Assembly: GCA_003996215.1 (NCBI GenBank)
Contig: QJPP01001716.1
Span: forward strand, 124,001-188,000
DNA length: 64,000 bases
Direction of reading: 5' to 3'
Origin: Jaltomata sinuosa
Taxonomy: Eukaryota; Streptophyta; Magnoliopsida; Solanales; Solanaceae
The translations under genes were made by a program, and so were the position numbers. The first letter of the stretch is position 1; each line of letters begins with the position of its first letter. Positions 11,426 to 22,742 of this stretch are shown here, piece after piece. The notes under the pieces are model-generated. The model made no database searches. It was not told where the DNA came from and was given only the letters and a program-made list of their open reading frames with translations.

Positions 11426-12075
11426 TCTGTCATGACTCAACCTACCAGGACATGCGACCACCTACTCTATGCACCTAGATAGACAAACCCTTACCACCCA
11501 TCCCAACAGATAAAAGAGGAAAAGCCAGATATAACCATGAAATATTCCTTTTTGTTACATGAAAAACCATCACAACCTTTTATTCAGGAAAACCCCATTA
11601 AGAAGAATACAATAAAGCAGTTTTACGATTTTAATCACCCTTTCTAGGACCTAGCTAAACAGGTACACGAGCTACTACAAGATTTATACAATGAAAAGAA
11701 AGATGACACAGCTCCCACCATAGAGACGAGGAGTAGAAGCTACTAAATATTTCCATCGTCCTGTACCCATGAAACATCACCAACCATGCAACCAGACTAT
11801 ACCAAAAAGGTATAGCAAGAGTAGAATTAGTACAAACACACGTACTGGTAGGCATCATCGGTTTACCCGAATCCACTCATACCATCATATAAGAAAATCA
11901 AGGAAAGCATGATATTAACCAATGTAGTCCCATCCCCCAACATCCACCTTTTCCAAACCCAATATCAACACCTATCTACTCATGGGTTCTGCTTTAACCC
12001 TTCCTATCCCTTTCGCTGCCAACTCCCTCACTCGGGACTCTACACTCTGGCTCCTAGGAATTCGTGAGTCACACT

Positions 12076-12124
12076 AACCTTAGACTTTCAAAGTTACCTT
12101 AACCTTAGACTTTCCAAGTCACCT
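12076..12124. repeat. Two 25-bp tandem units in the right LTR
   Basis: Counterpart of the three-unit array at 5995-6068; one unit fewer. Confidence 0.8.
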
Positions 12125-12603
12125 AACTCAGACCCAGACTATCCTTCCATTGTTCTAAGTCAACCCCTATGACTATATACCCAGAAACAACCCAGTAACT
12201 GTCAATCCAGACCCCTTACCATTATGGTACTACTCACAAGTATCTGGAACTCTCAGGGATCCCAAGACAAACCTCCACATGATAAATACTAGCTAGTAAT
12301 GCAATGCCAGACTCTCAGTCATTCCCCTAGATAACTAACCACGTGTAATCTCCTTCACAACCATTGACCATATTCGATGACAAAAACAAATACGTTCCAT
12401 TTTACTTAGCCCGGACCCACTCTGGGATCCCCCTAACAACACTTAAGTGCTAAACATGCAACCCTATCTACACCAAGAACTAACTTACAATCAACTATAA
12501 TAATAACACAGCCTCTCAAAGACCATAAGCAATTATCACAATTCAAGGATACAACCCGATCAATTCGTGGAACCATCAAAAGAATGCAATAATACAATTA
12601 GAA

Positions 12604-12756
12604 CAACCCGTACCAGGCGTGGTACCCGAGCCAACCATTAGAATTCCCATACCATGTGTGGTACCTGAGCCAACCATTAGTATACTCGTACCAAGTGTTG
12701 TACCCAAGCTAGCTGTTAGTAATTCTCGTACCAGGCGTGGTACCCGAGCCTACCGA
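12604..12756. repeat. Four ~38-bp tandem units in the right LTR
   Basis: Counterpart of 6547-6700; units share GTACCxGGCGTGGTACC-type cores, the third being the most diverged. Confidence 0.85.
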
Positions 12757-13892
12757 ATGTCATAAAAAGTCCAATCAATCACAGCCAATGAACAAACATA
12801 CTTGTAAAACCAACAAGCAAACAAAAGTTCATTTCACAAGACTGATTACCAGACAACTAGAAATTCACAATTCATTCGCTAAAACATGCAACTCATAAAC
12901 TACTACAAAATAGTACGTGAACATATAATGCATATTAGAAATAAATAACCATCACCTACCCTTACCTCGGGTACGTAACTCAACCTTGGGTCCCATTCAA
13001 AGACCAAATCCCATTCACCCCTTATTAACATACCTTAGCAGCTACATTGATTTCTGAATCTTTCCATCGATAACTACAATATGGGGGAAACGACCCCCTT
13101 TAGCCTTAGCATTTCAACCACTCTTTACTATTAAACTCATTTTCCTGACTCCCTATCCAAGATTTCCATTTTTTCTCTAGCCATTTAGTTACCCGAGCAT
13201 TTTTGGTTCCCCAAACCTTCTCGACATCCTAGTCCCTGAACTCTGTCATTGCCATTCCTAATTCACATGTACAACCCAAATTATGACAACACGATAATAA
13301 TACCCAACAAAATCTCAATTCACACATAACCAACACCACAATCCACCAGACTCTGTACCCGAAGGCCTAAGAATAGATTCTCCTTTTCAACCATACAATA
13401 AGTATAAAAATGTAAATAGGTAAATCTACTCAATAAGAAAACCTAGCCTACCTAGAGGTCAAGCAGTCCCCAATGTATTTTTTGGCTCCGTGAAGGCGTT
13501 CCCAGGTAGATAACAATCCCGAAATCCATTCCTTCACATCCCTTTTGTCGAAATCCCTCCTTCTCATGGCTCCCAAGCCTTGGAGTAGCCTAGGAGCATT
13601 TTTGGAGAAACCCTCGTATGTTTTCCAACTGAGGAGGAGAAGTCGTTTACTTAAAATTGCATAACAGGCTACTTCCTCCCGTCACCCTGCTATAGTGGAT
13701 GGCCATCCACTATAGCGGTTCTGCTATAGCAGAATAAATACCGCTATAACAGAGTGACATCAGCCCTGACCAAATTTCAAAATTATAAATTGTCCACCAC
13801 GTTAAGTCTGCTTAATACAAATCATTTTTAAGTTGTTCCCAAAACTCTGTGAAATCGTGATTCCTGAAATAAGGATGGATCCGGTCATTAAA

Positions 13893-14338
13893 ATTAAACC
13901 TTCTCATATTGAGGAACTCCTTTTTCAAACAAGAACACAATTAGAATTCTAAGTCAATATTTGCAACTATCAACTATGCAATTAAAGCATGGAATATTCA
14001 ATAGACCCACATGATAAATCAAAAGAAAGCACAAGATTTAGAATTAAAAACCCAAATTAAGTATTATCTCTAATACAACCCAAGTCTCAAATCAACAATT
14101 TACTCATAAAAATTAACATTTAAGAACAAGAGTTGAACAATGGTATTTAAGATTTTTACAATACAAAGCATCCAAATCTTCACTCCTATAGTGTAGGTTG
14201 ATGAACTTTCTCTCCAAGCTTGCCAAAAGTTGAGAGAATGACCAAACGATCATTCCCAAAATGGCTAGGAAGTGTTTTTATATGGATTGGGGTTTCAAAA
14301 CATAGACATTTCCAAATCTTCCCCATAGCAGATGCTTT
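13893..14338 (-). repeat. 5' LTR of element D, continuation after the nested insertion
   Basis: After the ATTAA duplication the sequence resumes with LTR similar to 60715-61000 (CTTTTTCAAACAAGAACA, then the 'tatttgcaactatcaact' block). It stops at Tekay copy 1 about 500 bases short of an expected ...ACTTATCA end. Confidence 0.65.
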
Positions 14339-16384
14339 TGTCACACCCTGAGGCTACCCCCTAGAGGTAACACGGGACCCGGGACCATAAGTTTCCTAAG
14401 CTAATCCTTGGTCATAGCATACTCCGTCATTCATAAGAAAACATAGAGGAATAATAAATAGAAAATGAGCAACCCAATTCATAAATGGTAAGTAAAAACG
14501 AAACATAGTTAGAAAGAGAGACTCGAATACTGTCTATGTTTGAAAAGCCTCTACACATGACATAAGGAGTTGCTAGGACAAGACCCTAGCAAACTCGAAG
14601 TACGAAAGTAAATAGCTATAAAGATAACTAATGATCATAACTACCCCTCGAACAATGAGGACGCACCAACACTGACTAGAATGGCCTGCAATCTCTAGTC
14701 ACATGCCTGAGGGAGGGAACCTGAGTCTGCATCATCAAGAGGATACAGCGCAAAATATGCGTCAGTACTATAGGATATACCGAGTATGTGAGATTTGCTT
14801 AATCATGATAAAAACATCTTTAAAACATGCTTGTAATGAGTTTGTACATATAAAGAGATATCATAAGTAATTATCAAGATATAATACATAAAACATGAAA
14901 TAAAGTCAAGATCTAAGTAGAGTATCATATAACTTTATAGCTTGAAAATAATTATGCGGAGTTTCTCCTAACCGACATAAACCATGCTGAGCTACATGGT
15001 GTCCAGTGTCATGCACCTACACCAAAAAAGGTTGTCCTAACTGGCCAAGGTTAGAACGATGTCATAATAATCCTTTCATAAGCCACGAAGGGTAACCTAC
15101 GGTGGAAACATAGTTTTGGACTTGGGTTAACTAGAACTCTCATCGCTCGGTGCTAAATACTACTCTCAAAAGATATATAACATAAGGGTCACATACATTT
15201 GACATATCTAGATGTCAAAGCTTGTTCATAAACATGTTCATAACTCGGATCTTCATACTACTCACGAACCTTAGTTTAGAAAATGATTCATGAGCACTGA
15301 TGGTACATCAGGTGTCTTGTCTTGCATAAGTATTGCATAATAATTCATAATTTCAAAACTTGCATGACTCTAGTTCAATTTCATAATATCATATATTTTC
15401 ATAGAAAATAGGAACTAGGCACGCACTTACTTGAAATTCATGAAAATATGATATCAAATACCCAATTTACTTAAATCAACTCATGCATGTAGAATTTTCC
15501 ATAATTAGCCTTCAATTCATGAAATCGGAGTTCACATTAAAAACCCATGCAAAATCATGCAATTTAATGGTAATTTCCTAATAAAATCATAAGAAGACAT
15601 TTTATCGCAAAACCCATAAGAATTGGGTAAGAACCTTAATGTGAAAGGTCATGAAATCAAAAATAAAAATTAGGAGTTTTGGGCACAAGGGTGAAAAGAA
15701 CCCATTGTTGAATATCGATATACCTTGATTGAAGCTAACCCAAATAAAATCTAAAAGACAAGGAGGCTTGAACTTGGAGCTTTAGACTTGGAGCTTGAAG
15801 GAGTTCTTTTCCCAATTTGGTAGATTAATGAGGGATAATGAGAGTCTTAGGATAAATGGGGTAGAAATCCTACTAAAAGTGGAAAAAAAAAACCTCACTT
15901 AGGAGTTAAAAAGGTGGGTAATTATAGAAATACCCCTGGGATTTATTTAGAGAAAAAGTGTTAAAAACCTCGGCTTCAGGTTCCACTGGTCCCTTCCATG
16001 AGCCGTAGAAGGAATCACGGTTCGTGAACAGGACTCGTGGTTCCAGAGCCCAAAATTCAAGCTGCAGATGAGTTCCTAAGACTCAACAGGATGACCCATT
16101 GAAACTTCTACGAGTCGTGGAACCCACTTGTGGTTCCTGGGAACTTGACCATTCTCTGTCTGATTTTCATGGGTTGGTTCCATGACTTGTGGAAATTTCC
16201 ACAAACCGTGAAGCTGACTCATAGTTCTCAGACCAAAGGGTGGTCTGCAGGACTCAAATCACGAGTCTTTTCCATGACTCATGGGACCACCCACGGCTCG
16301 TGGACTTGAGCCGTGATCCCTGGAAGTTCAAATTTTCAGCAAGTTTTTGAGTTTAAAAGCTGGATCAAATTTCGGGGTGTTACA
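14339..16384 (-). repeat. Left (3') LTR of Tekay copy 1
   Basis: 2046 bases from TGTCACACCCTGAGG to GGGTGTTACA. The segment 15960-16320 is dense in variants of CCACGGGTCGTGG/ TCCACGAGTCGTGG, as in all Tekay LTRs of this window. Confidence 0.9.
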
Positions 16385-16401
16385 ATATCACCCCCTTGGG
16401 A
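16385..16401 (-). other. Polypurine tract of Tekay copy 1
   Basis: On the minus strand a CCCAAGGGGGTGATAT stretch lies directly against the 3' LTR. It is equivalent to the tract at 43549-43565 in copy 2. Confidence 0.75.
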
Positions 16402-17460
16402 TCATTCGTCATCGAATGAAGACTAAGCAAGGAAACTTGGAGAGAAAATAGCCCAACCATAAAACAACACATGGAAACCAAGGAACAAACATGAAAACTA
16501 AACTTTTCAACTTAAAACATGATAAAACTAACTTCGAAAAAAGTGAATGTATGCTAGGTTCATGAGAGGAACCGATGGAAAAGAATCGGAGGGACATACT
16601 AAGGAGAAAACTATTACCTTAAGATGAAATTGAATTAAGAGGAAAGATATGAGGATACTTGGCTTTCATGGCTGCGTCTGCTTCCCAAGTAACTCTTTCA
16701 ACAAGCTGATTCCTCTAAAGGACCTTCACCGAAGCGACTTCCTTGTTTCTCAACCTCCAAATCTGACAATCATGAATGATTTCCTTGTTTCTTAAATGAT
16801 TTCCAAACTTGGGATATAAACTGAGTACCCCTATCTGAAATGATAGACAATGGAACACCATGCAATCTGACTATCTCCTGAATATAGAATCTGGCATAAT
16901 CATCCGCTGATCCATAGTCTTAACAGCCAAAAAGTGGGGTGACTTAGTCATCCTGTCGATAATAACCCAAATAGAATCATTTTGCCTGCGAGTATGAGGC
17001 AAACCATTAATGAAATCCACATTGATCGCTTCCCACTTCCAAGTAGGAAGATCAATATTCTGAGTCATACCACCCGATCGCTTCTGCTCTACCTTCACTT
17101 GTTGACAATAGGGACACTTATCCATGAAACTTGCTATGTCCCTCTTCATTCCATTCCACCAATAGACTTCTCGTAGATCACAGTACATCTTGGTGGCACT
17201 TGGATGAATAGAATATCTAGAGCTATGAGCCTCTATCAAAATCCGCTATCTCAACCCATCTATTTCAGAAACACACAATCGACCCTGATGTCGAAGCACA
17301 CCATCTCCCCCTTGGGTGAAAACCTCCACCCTTTGTTGGTGGACCACACCCTTCAACTGGTGCAAAATAGGATCACTATATTGCTTTTCTTTCACTTTCA
17401 CTACCAAGGATGATTCGGACCCATTCTGAACAATAACACCATCTTTTGTCGAGTCCATAA
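16402..17460 (-). pseudogene. Integrase and chromodomain of Tekay copy 1, internal deletion
   Basis: Downstream of RNase H the minus strand encodes the integrase zinc-binding region (H-SSRYSI-H and CPYC, about 17100-17230). The first catalytic aspartate follows in INVDFINGLP, then DRMTKSPHFLAVKT. At about 16790 the frame runs from the core segment FISQVWKSFKK-like straight into the chromodomain start (CQIWRLRNKEV). Compared with copy 2, about 0.7 kb is missing, including the catalytic glutamate and the whole C-terminal domain. A chromodomain remnant with VTWEADAAM continues to about 16625. The remaining bases to the polypurine tract are non-coding. Confidence 0.75.
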
Positions 17461-18876
17461 GGCAAACTCCTAGTCGGGTAAGTCAGTGAACATCCTTGGC
17501 CAATTCTTTCTTTCTGTCCTCAACCAAAGACACACTACCCATGGAAAACCTACTCAATGCATCCGCCACAACATTGGCCTTACCCGTATGGTAAAGCACA
17601 CTCATGTCATAATCCTTAATAAGCTCAAGCCATCTCTTTTGGCGAAGATTCAATTCCTTCTGAGTGAACACATACTGAAGACTCTTATGTTGGTAAATAC
17701 ATCCACGTGGACACCATACAAGTAGTGCCTCCAAACTTTCAAAGCAAAAGCCACGGCCTCTAACTCAAGATCATGAGTAGGGTAGTTCTTCTCATGAATC
17801 TTAAGCGGTCTCGAAGCATAAGTAATCACATTACCACGTTGTATCAACACACAACCACAACCAATCCTAGAAGCATCACAATATACAACAAAGTCATCTA
17901 GGCCCTCGGGTAGAGCCAACACTAGGGATGTGGTCAATCTAGTCTTCAATTCCTGAAAGTTCTTATCACATAAATTAGACCACTAAAATTTTACCTTCTT
18001 CTGAGTCAATCGAGTCAAAGGGACAGCAATAGAAGAAAATCCCTCCACAAATCTTCTGTATTAACCAGCCAAACCCAAAAAGCTCCTAATATCATATGGG
18101 GAAGTGGGTCTAAGTCAGTTCTTTACTGCCTCAATCTTTTGAGAATTAACTCGGATACCATCTCTAGTCACAATATGACCCAGAAAAGAAACAAACTGCA
18201 TCCAAAACTCACACTTTCTAAACTTAGCAAATAACTATCTATCCTTGAGAGTTTTCAACACAACTCTCAAATGGCCCGTATACTCATGCTCACTCCGAGA
18301 ATAGATAAGAATATCATTAATTAAAACAATTAAAAACAAATCCAGATACTATTTGAACATATGGTTCATCAAATCCATAAAAGTTGCAGGAGCATTTCTT
18401 AGATCGAAAGACACAAGCACAAATTCATAATGACCATACCGAGTTCTGAAGGCTGTCTTTGGAATGTCACACTCTCAAACACGAAGATGATGATAATCGA
18501 ATCTAAGGTCGATCTTAGAGAAGTAACTAGCACCCTGAAGATGATCGAACAAGTCATCATTCCTAGGAATAGGATACTTATTCTTGATTGTGACCTTGTT
18601 CAACTGTCGGTAGTCGATACACATTCTGAGGGAACCGTCTTTCTTCCGCACGAATAAGACTGGAACACCCCATAGAGAGATGTTGGGTCGAATAAAACCC
18701 TTATCAAGGAGGTCTTTCAACTGGTTTTTCAATTCCTTAAGCTCCAAGAGAGCAATTCTATAGCGAGGAGTAGAGATAGGATTCATATCTGGAAGAATAT
18801 CTCTCCCAAAGTCGATCTCCCACTCGGGAGGGACTCCAAGCAAATCTTCGAGAAATACTTCTGGGAACTCATTCAC
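17461..18876 (-). pseudogene. RT and RNase H of Tekay copy 1, inactive
   Basis: From about 18876 leftwards: the PR-RT linker (PEWEIDFG, LKDLLDKGFIRP), FVRKKDGSLRMCIDYRQLN, and KNKYPIPRNDDLFDHLQG. The catalytic box follows near 18305-18330, reading LINDIL where copies 2 and 3 have FIDDIL. RNase H comes next with VVYCDASRIGCG (about 17890) and ANVVADALSRFSMG (about 17560). Loss of the first aspartate of the DD pair removes polymerase activity by established RT chemistry. Multiple stops lie between 17990 and 18475. Confidence 0.8.
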
Positions 18877-18888
18877 AATAGGAACAGA

Positions 18889-19458
18889 CTAAAGGGATGG
18901 GGTTTCAGACTCCGTGTTCATAACCCGAACTATATGATAAACATAACCCTTAGAAATCATCTTCCTAGCCTTAAAATAAGATATGAAATGATCTTTCAAG
19001 GATGGGGGACTACCTTGCCACTCTAAGACAGGTTCATTTGGAAATTTGAAACTGACAACTCGAGTACGACAATCAACCGAGGCATAACAAGCATACAACC
19101 AATCCATACCAAGAATAACATCAAAATCAGTTATCTCTAACTCTACTAGATCTGCAAAAGTGACTCTATAAAGGACTGAGATAGAGCAATTTTGGCAGAT
19201 TCTTTTGGCTAGGAGTGACTCACCAATAGGAGTAGAAACACAGAAGGGTTCTAGAAGCTGGTCTGGACAAATCTCAAACTTACAAGCAATATACAGGGTC
19301 ATAAAAGATAAGGAGGCACCGGGGTCTAACAAAGCATACACATCAAAAGAGAAGACTTTCAACATACTAGTAACAACGGTCTGGTGAACCCTGCTAGTCC
19401 TGGCAAGAGGACATGGCATAAAGGCAGTTTTGGCACTGACCAGCAGGACTAGAAGCAA
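18889..19458 (-). pseudogene. Protease region of Tekay copy 1
   Basis: An open frame of 189 codons encodes the chromovirus aspartic protease. It has DVYALLDPGASLSF (active-site D-P-G in place of the usual D-S/T-G), VILGMDWLYACYASVDC and a tail running to the RT linker. It continues gag without an obvious separate start; the ATG at 19458 is probably internal. Confidence 0.75.
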
Positions 19459-19469
19459 TGCCCTGCTGG

Positions 19470-20575
19470 GCCGATCGACCTCCTGGGGCTGCTGGAGTAG
19501 ACTGAGTCCTACTACCTCCTTGTCCCTTCTTAGACGAAGGGCAATCCCTAATTATGTGTCCAACCTATCCATACCCAAAGAATGCACATGTGCCAAAATG
19601 ACACTCTCCCAGTTAATTCTTCCCATACTTGTTGCAAATAGGGTGGAAAGATCCCTTTGCAACACTCGCCTGAGAGTGCGAATAGGAACCAGATCCTCTA
19701 CCAGTCTGATCATGATGAGGCCTGGGGGCCTGGGTAGGAGCACTAGCAGAAGAATGAATGGGTCCTCATGATTTCTTCTAGAATGAGGAGTGATGTCTGC
19801 CTCTAGAGCTCTGATGGCCAAAACTTGAACCTTCCGATCTAACCCTCTTGTTCTCCCTTGGCATCTACCTCAACTTGTCTCCCTTGATCTATTTGGCATG
19901 AGTCATAAGTCGGGAAATATTCATGTCAACTAAAAGCATCACAGACCTACATTTCTTCTTCACCGAATCCGATACACCATAAATAAACTTACTCATCTCA
20001 TCCCACAGGTCAGCCACCATGGGAGGAGCATACCTAGAAAGTTGGGTGAACTTCAACCCGTACTCATGAACCATCATAGAACCTTGCCTCAAATTCACAA
20101 ACTCTTAGACCTTAGCTTGCCTAAACTCTCTCGGGAAAAACCGGTCAAGAAAAGCCCTCCCAAAGCATTCCCAAGTAATAGGGACCATATCCCTAGCCTT
20201 AGCATCTTTCCATTGAGTGAACCAATTATGAGCCACGTCCTTTAGTAGATTGGAAGCTAGCTTTATACAAGAAACACCATCCACATGCATCACACCAAAG
20301 ATCTTCTTTATCTCATCCAAGAAATTTTGTGGATCCTCACCAACTTTAGAACCCTAGAACTTAGGTGGGTTCATGCAAATGAAATCTCAAACTCGGGCCG
20401 CTATTCCACCTTGAGGGTGGACGAGGATAGGAGCCTATTGATTTTCCTTACCGGCCATATTCTAAGCTATCATATGGATGGCATTTCTGAACTCAGCATT
20501 TGTGACCTCGGGGTCTGGAACCAGAGGATCAATATTTCAAGTGGCTCGGCGAGGCATAGCATGATGAGGAGGCAT
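19470..20575 (-). pseudogene. gag of Tekay copy 1
   Basis: Starts at ATG 20575 (MPPHHAMPRRAT) and meets a stop directly after. The capsid-like core is legible at 20105-20320 (VAHNWFTQWKDAKARD, TWECFGRAFLDRFFP) and 19889-20098 (VHEYGLKFTQLSRYAP). The nucleocapsid region (19552-19821) has lost a clear CCHC knuckle. At least three frames are needed to read it. Confidence 0.75.
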
Positions 20576-20762
20576 AATCTGAAATGCATAAAAAACAGAT
20601 TAGCGGGTTAATAAAGTTAAACTCTATTGCACTATATTGACAAGAAGAAGTGAAGTTTTTCCTAAGACACCTCATAGCTTCTCTCTCATAAGCATGGCGC
20701 GCTTCACACATATGAAAGAAACTCTACTCGATGGGTCTTTCAGACACCTTAGGACTCTTGAA

Positions 20763-22742
20763 CCTGAGGCTACCCCCTAGACATAACACGAGACTCAAGA
20801 CCACAAGTTTCCCAAGCTAACCTTTGGTCATAGCATACTCAGTCATTCATAAGAAAACATAGCGGAAGCATAAATAGAAAATGAGGAAACTCAATCCATA
20901 AATGATAAGTCAAGACGTAGCATTGTTCAAAAGAGAGACTCCAATATTGTCTATGTCTTAAAATCCTCTACACATGACATAAGGAGTTGCTAGGAAAAGA
21001 CCCTAGGTAACTAGAAGTATAAAAGTAAACAGCCATAAAGATAACTAATGATCATAACTATCCCTCGAACAATAAGGATACACTAACACTGACTTGAATA
21101 GCCTGCGGTCTCTAGTCACGTGCCTGAGGGAGGGAACCTGAGTCTGCACCATCAATAGTATACAACAAAAAATATGCATCAGTACTATAGGATGTACCGA
21201 GTATGTGAGATATGCATAATCATGATAGAAACATACTTAAAATATGCTTGAAATGAGTTTGTACATATAAAGAGATAGCATAAGTAAATATCAAGATATA
21301 AGACATAAAACATGAAATAAAGTCAAGATCCAAGTAGAGTATTATAAAATTTTATAGCTTGAAAATAATTATGCGGGAGTTTTTCTTAACCGACATAAAC
21401 CATGCTGAGCTACATGGAGTCCAGTGTCATGCACCCACACTGAAAAAGGTTGTCCTAACTGGCCAAGGTTAGAACCATGTCATAAGGTTCCTTTCATAAG
21501 CCAAGGAGGGCAACCTATGGTGGAAACATAGTTTTAGACTTGGGTTAACTAGAACCCTCATCGCTCGGTGCTAAATACTACTCCCAAAATATTTATAACA
21601 TAAGACTCACATACATGTGACATATCTAGATGTCAAAGCTTGTTCATAAACGTGTTCATAACTCGGATCTTCATACTACTCATGAACCTTAGTTTAGAAA
21701 ATTATTCATGAGCATTGATGGTACTTCGAGTGTCTTGCTTTGCATAATAATTCATAACTTGAAAACTTGCATGACTCAAGTTCAATTTCATAATAACATA
21801 TATTTTCATAGAAAATAGGAACTAGGCATACACTTACTTAAAATTCATCAAAACATGCTATCAAATACCCAATTTACTTAAATTAGTTCATGCATGTAGA
21901 ATATGCCATAATTAGCCTTCAATTCATGAAATAGGAGTTCACATATAAAAATCCATGCAAAATTATGCAATTTAATGGTAATTTCCTAATAAAATAATGA
22001 GAAGACATTTTATAGTAAAACCCATAAGAATTGGGTAAAAACCCTACGTGAAAGGTCATGAAATCAAAAATAGAATTTAGGGGTTTTGGGAACAAGGGTG
22101 AAAGGAACCCATTGTGTAATACCCACATACCTTGATTGAAGCTAACCCAACTGAAATTGAAAAGACAAGGAGGCTTGAACTTGGAGCTTGAAGGAGTTCT
22201 TTTCCCAATTTGGTAGATGAATGAGGGATAATGAGAGTCGTAGGATAAATAGGGTAGAAACCCTACTAAAAGTGGCCAAAATGACATCACTTAGGAGTTA
22301 AAAGGGTGGGTAATTATAGAAATACCCCTGGGATTTAATTAGAGAAAAACTGTTAAAAACCTCGGCTTCAGGTTCCATGGGTCCCTTTCACGAGTCGTAG
22401 AAGGAATCACGATTCGTGGATTGGAATCGTTGTTCCTAAGCCAAAAATTCAAGCTGCAGATGAGTTCCTATGACTAAAAAGGATGACCCGTGGAAACTTT
22501 TATAAATCGTGGAACCCACTCATGGTTCCTGGTAACTTGAACACTCTCTGTCTGATTTCCACGCGTTAGTTACATGACTCGTGGAAATTTCCATGAAGCT
22601 GACTCATGGTTTTCAGACCTGAGGGTGGTCTGCACGACTGAAATTATGATTCTTTGCCATGACTCGTGGGATCACCCACGGCTCATGGACTTGACCTGTG
22701 ATCTTTGGAAGTTTAAAATTTCAGCAAGTTTATCAAGTTACA
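20763..22742 (-). repeat. Right (5') LTR of Tekay copy 1, both ends eroded
   Basis: The inner end starts at CCTGAGGCTACCCC, and the PBS plus the LTR tip are missing. The outer end reaches only ...CAAGTTACA, lacking about 30 bases present at 16350-16384. The palindrome-rich block is at 22360-22700. Confidence 0.85.

Larger units (their letters stand above)
5385..13892 (-). mobile_element. 8.5-kb non-autonomous LTR element with an antisense ORF
   Basis: Two direct repeats of about 2.4 kb (5385-7791 and 11428-13892) flank 3.6 kb of internal DNA, with the 5-bp duplication ATTAA at 5380-5384 and 13893-13897. Orientation is minus, because a PBS matching initiator tRNA-Met lies against the right LTR. 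No gag, protease, RT or integrase is recognisable in any frame. The only coding remnant is on the plus strand (8979-10146), antisense to the element. This fits a large non-autonomous derivative (LARD-like). The antisense extra ORF recalls those reported in Tat-lineage elements, but the lineage is not proven. Confidence 0.85.
11428..13892 (-). repeat. Right (5') LTR of the 8.5-kb element
   Basis: A 2465-base copy of 5385-7791 that starts TGTCATGACTCAACC. Its inner arrays are at 12076-12124 (two 25-bp units) and 12604-12756 (four ~38-bp units). A palindrome cluster lies at 13685-13745. The last bases, next to ATTAA, are slightly eroded compared with the left copy. Confidence 0.85.
4528..14338 (-). 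mobile_element. Athila-type element D: leader, gag start and part of 5' LTR, split by the 8.5-kb element
   Basis: What remains is the first gag codons (4528-4710), leader, PBS (4820-4836), LTR bases 4841-5384 and their continuation at 13893-14338. The LTR is interrupted at a perfect ATTAA duplication. About 500 bases at the outer end of the LTR are missing where Tekay copy 1 begins. The rest of D should lie left of element A, outside the window. Confidence 0.75.
14339..22742 (-). mobile_element. Tekay/Del-type chromovirus, copy 1 (minus), damaged
   Basis: LTRs at 14339-16384 and 20763-22742 flank gag, protease, RT, RNase H, integrase and chromodomain remnants in the order expected on the minus strand. 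Three large defects are visible against copies 2 and 3: loss of the PBS and right LTR tip, loss of about 0.7 kb of integrase, and loss of the end of the right LTR. The left flank is Athila LTR D and the right flank is the 3' non-coding part of Athila C. The best flank match, ATGCT (14332-14336) against ACGCT (22743-22747), is weak. Confidence 0.85.
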
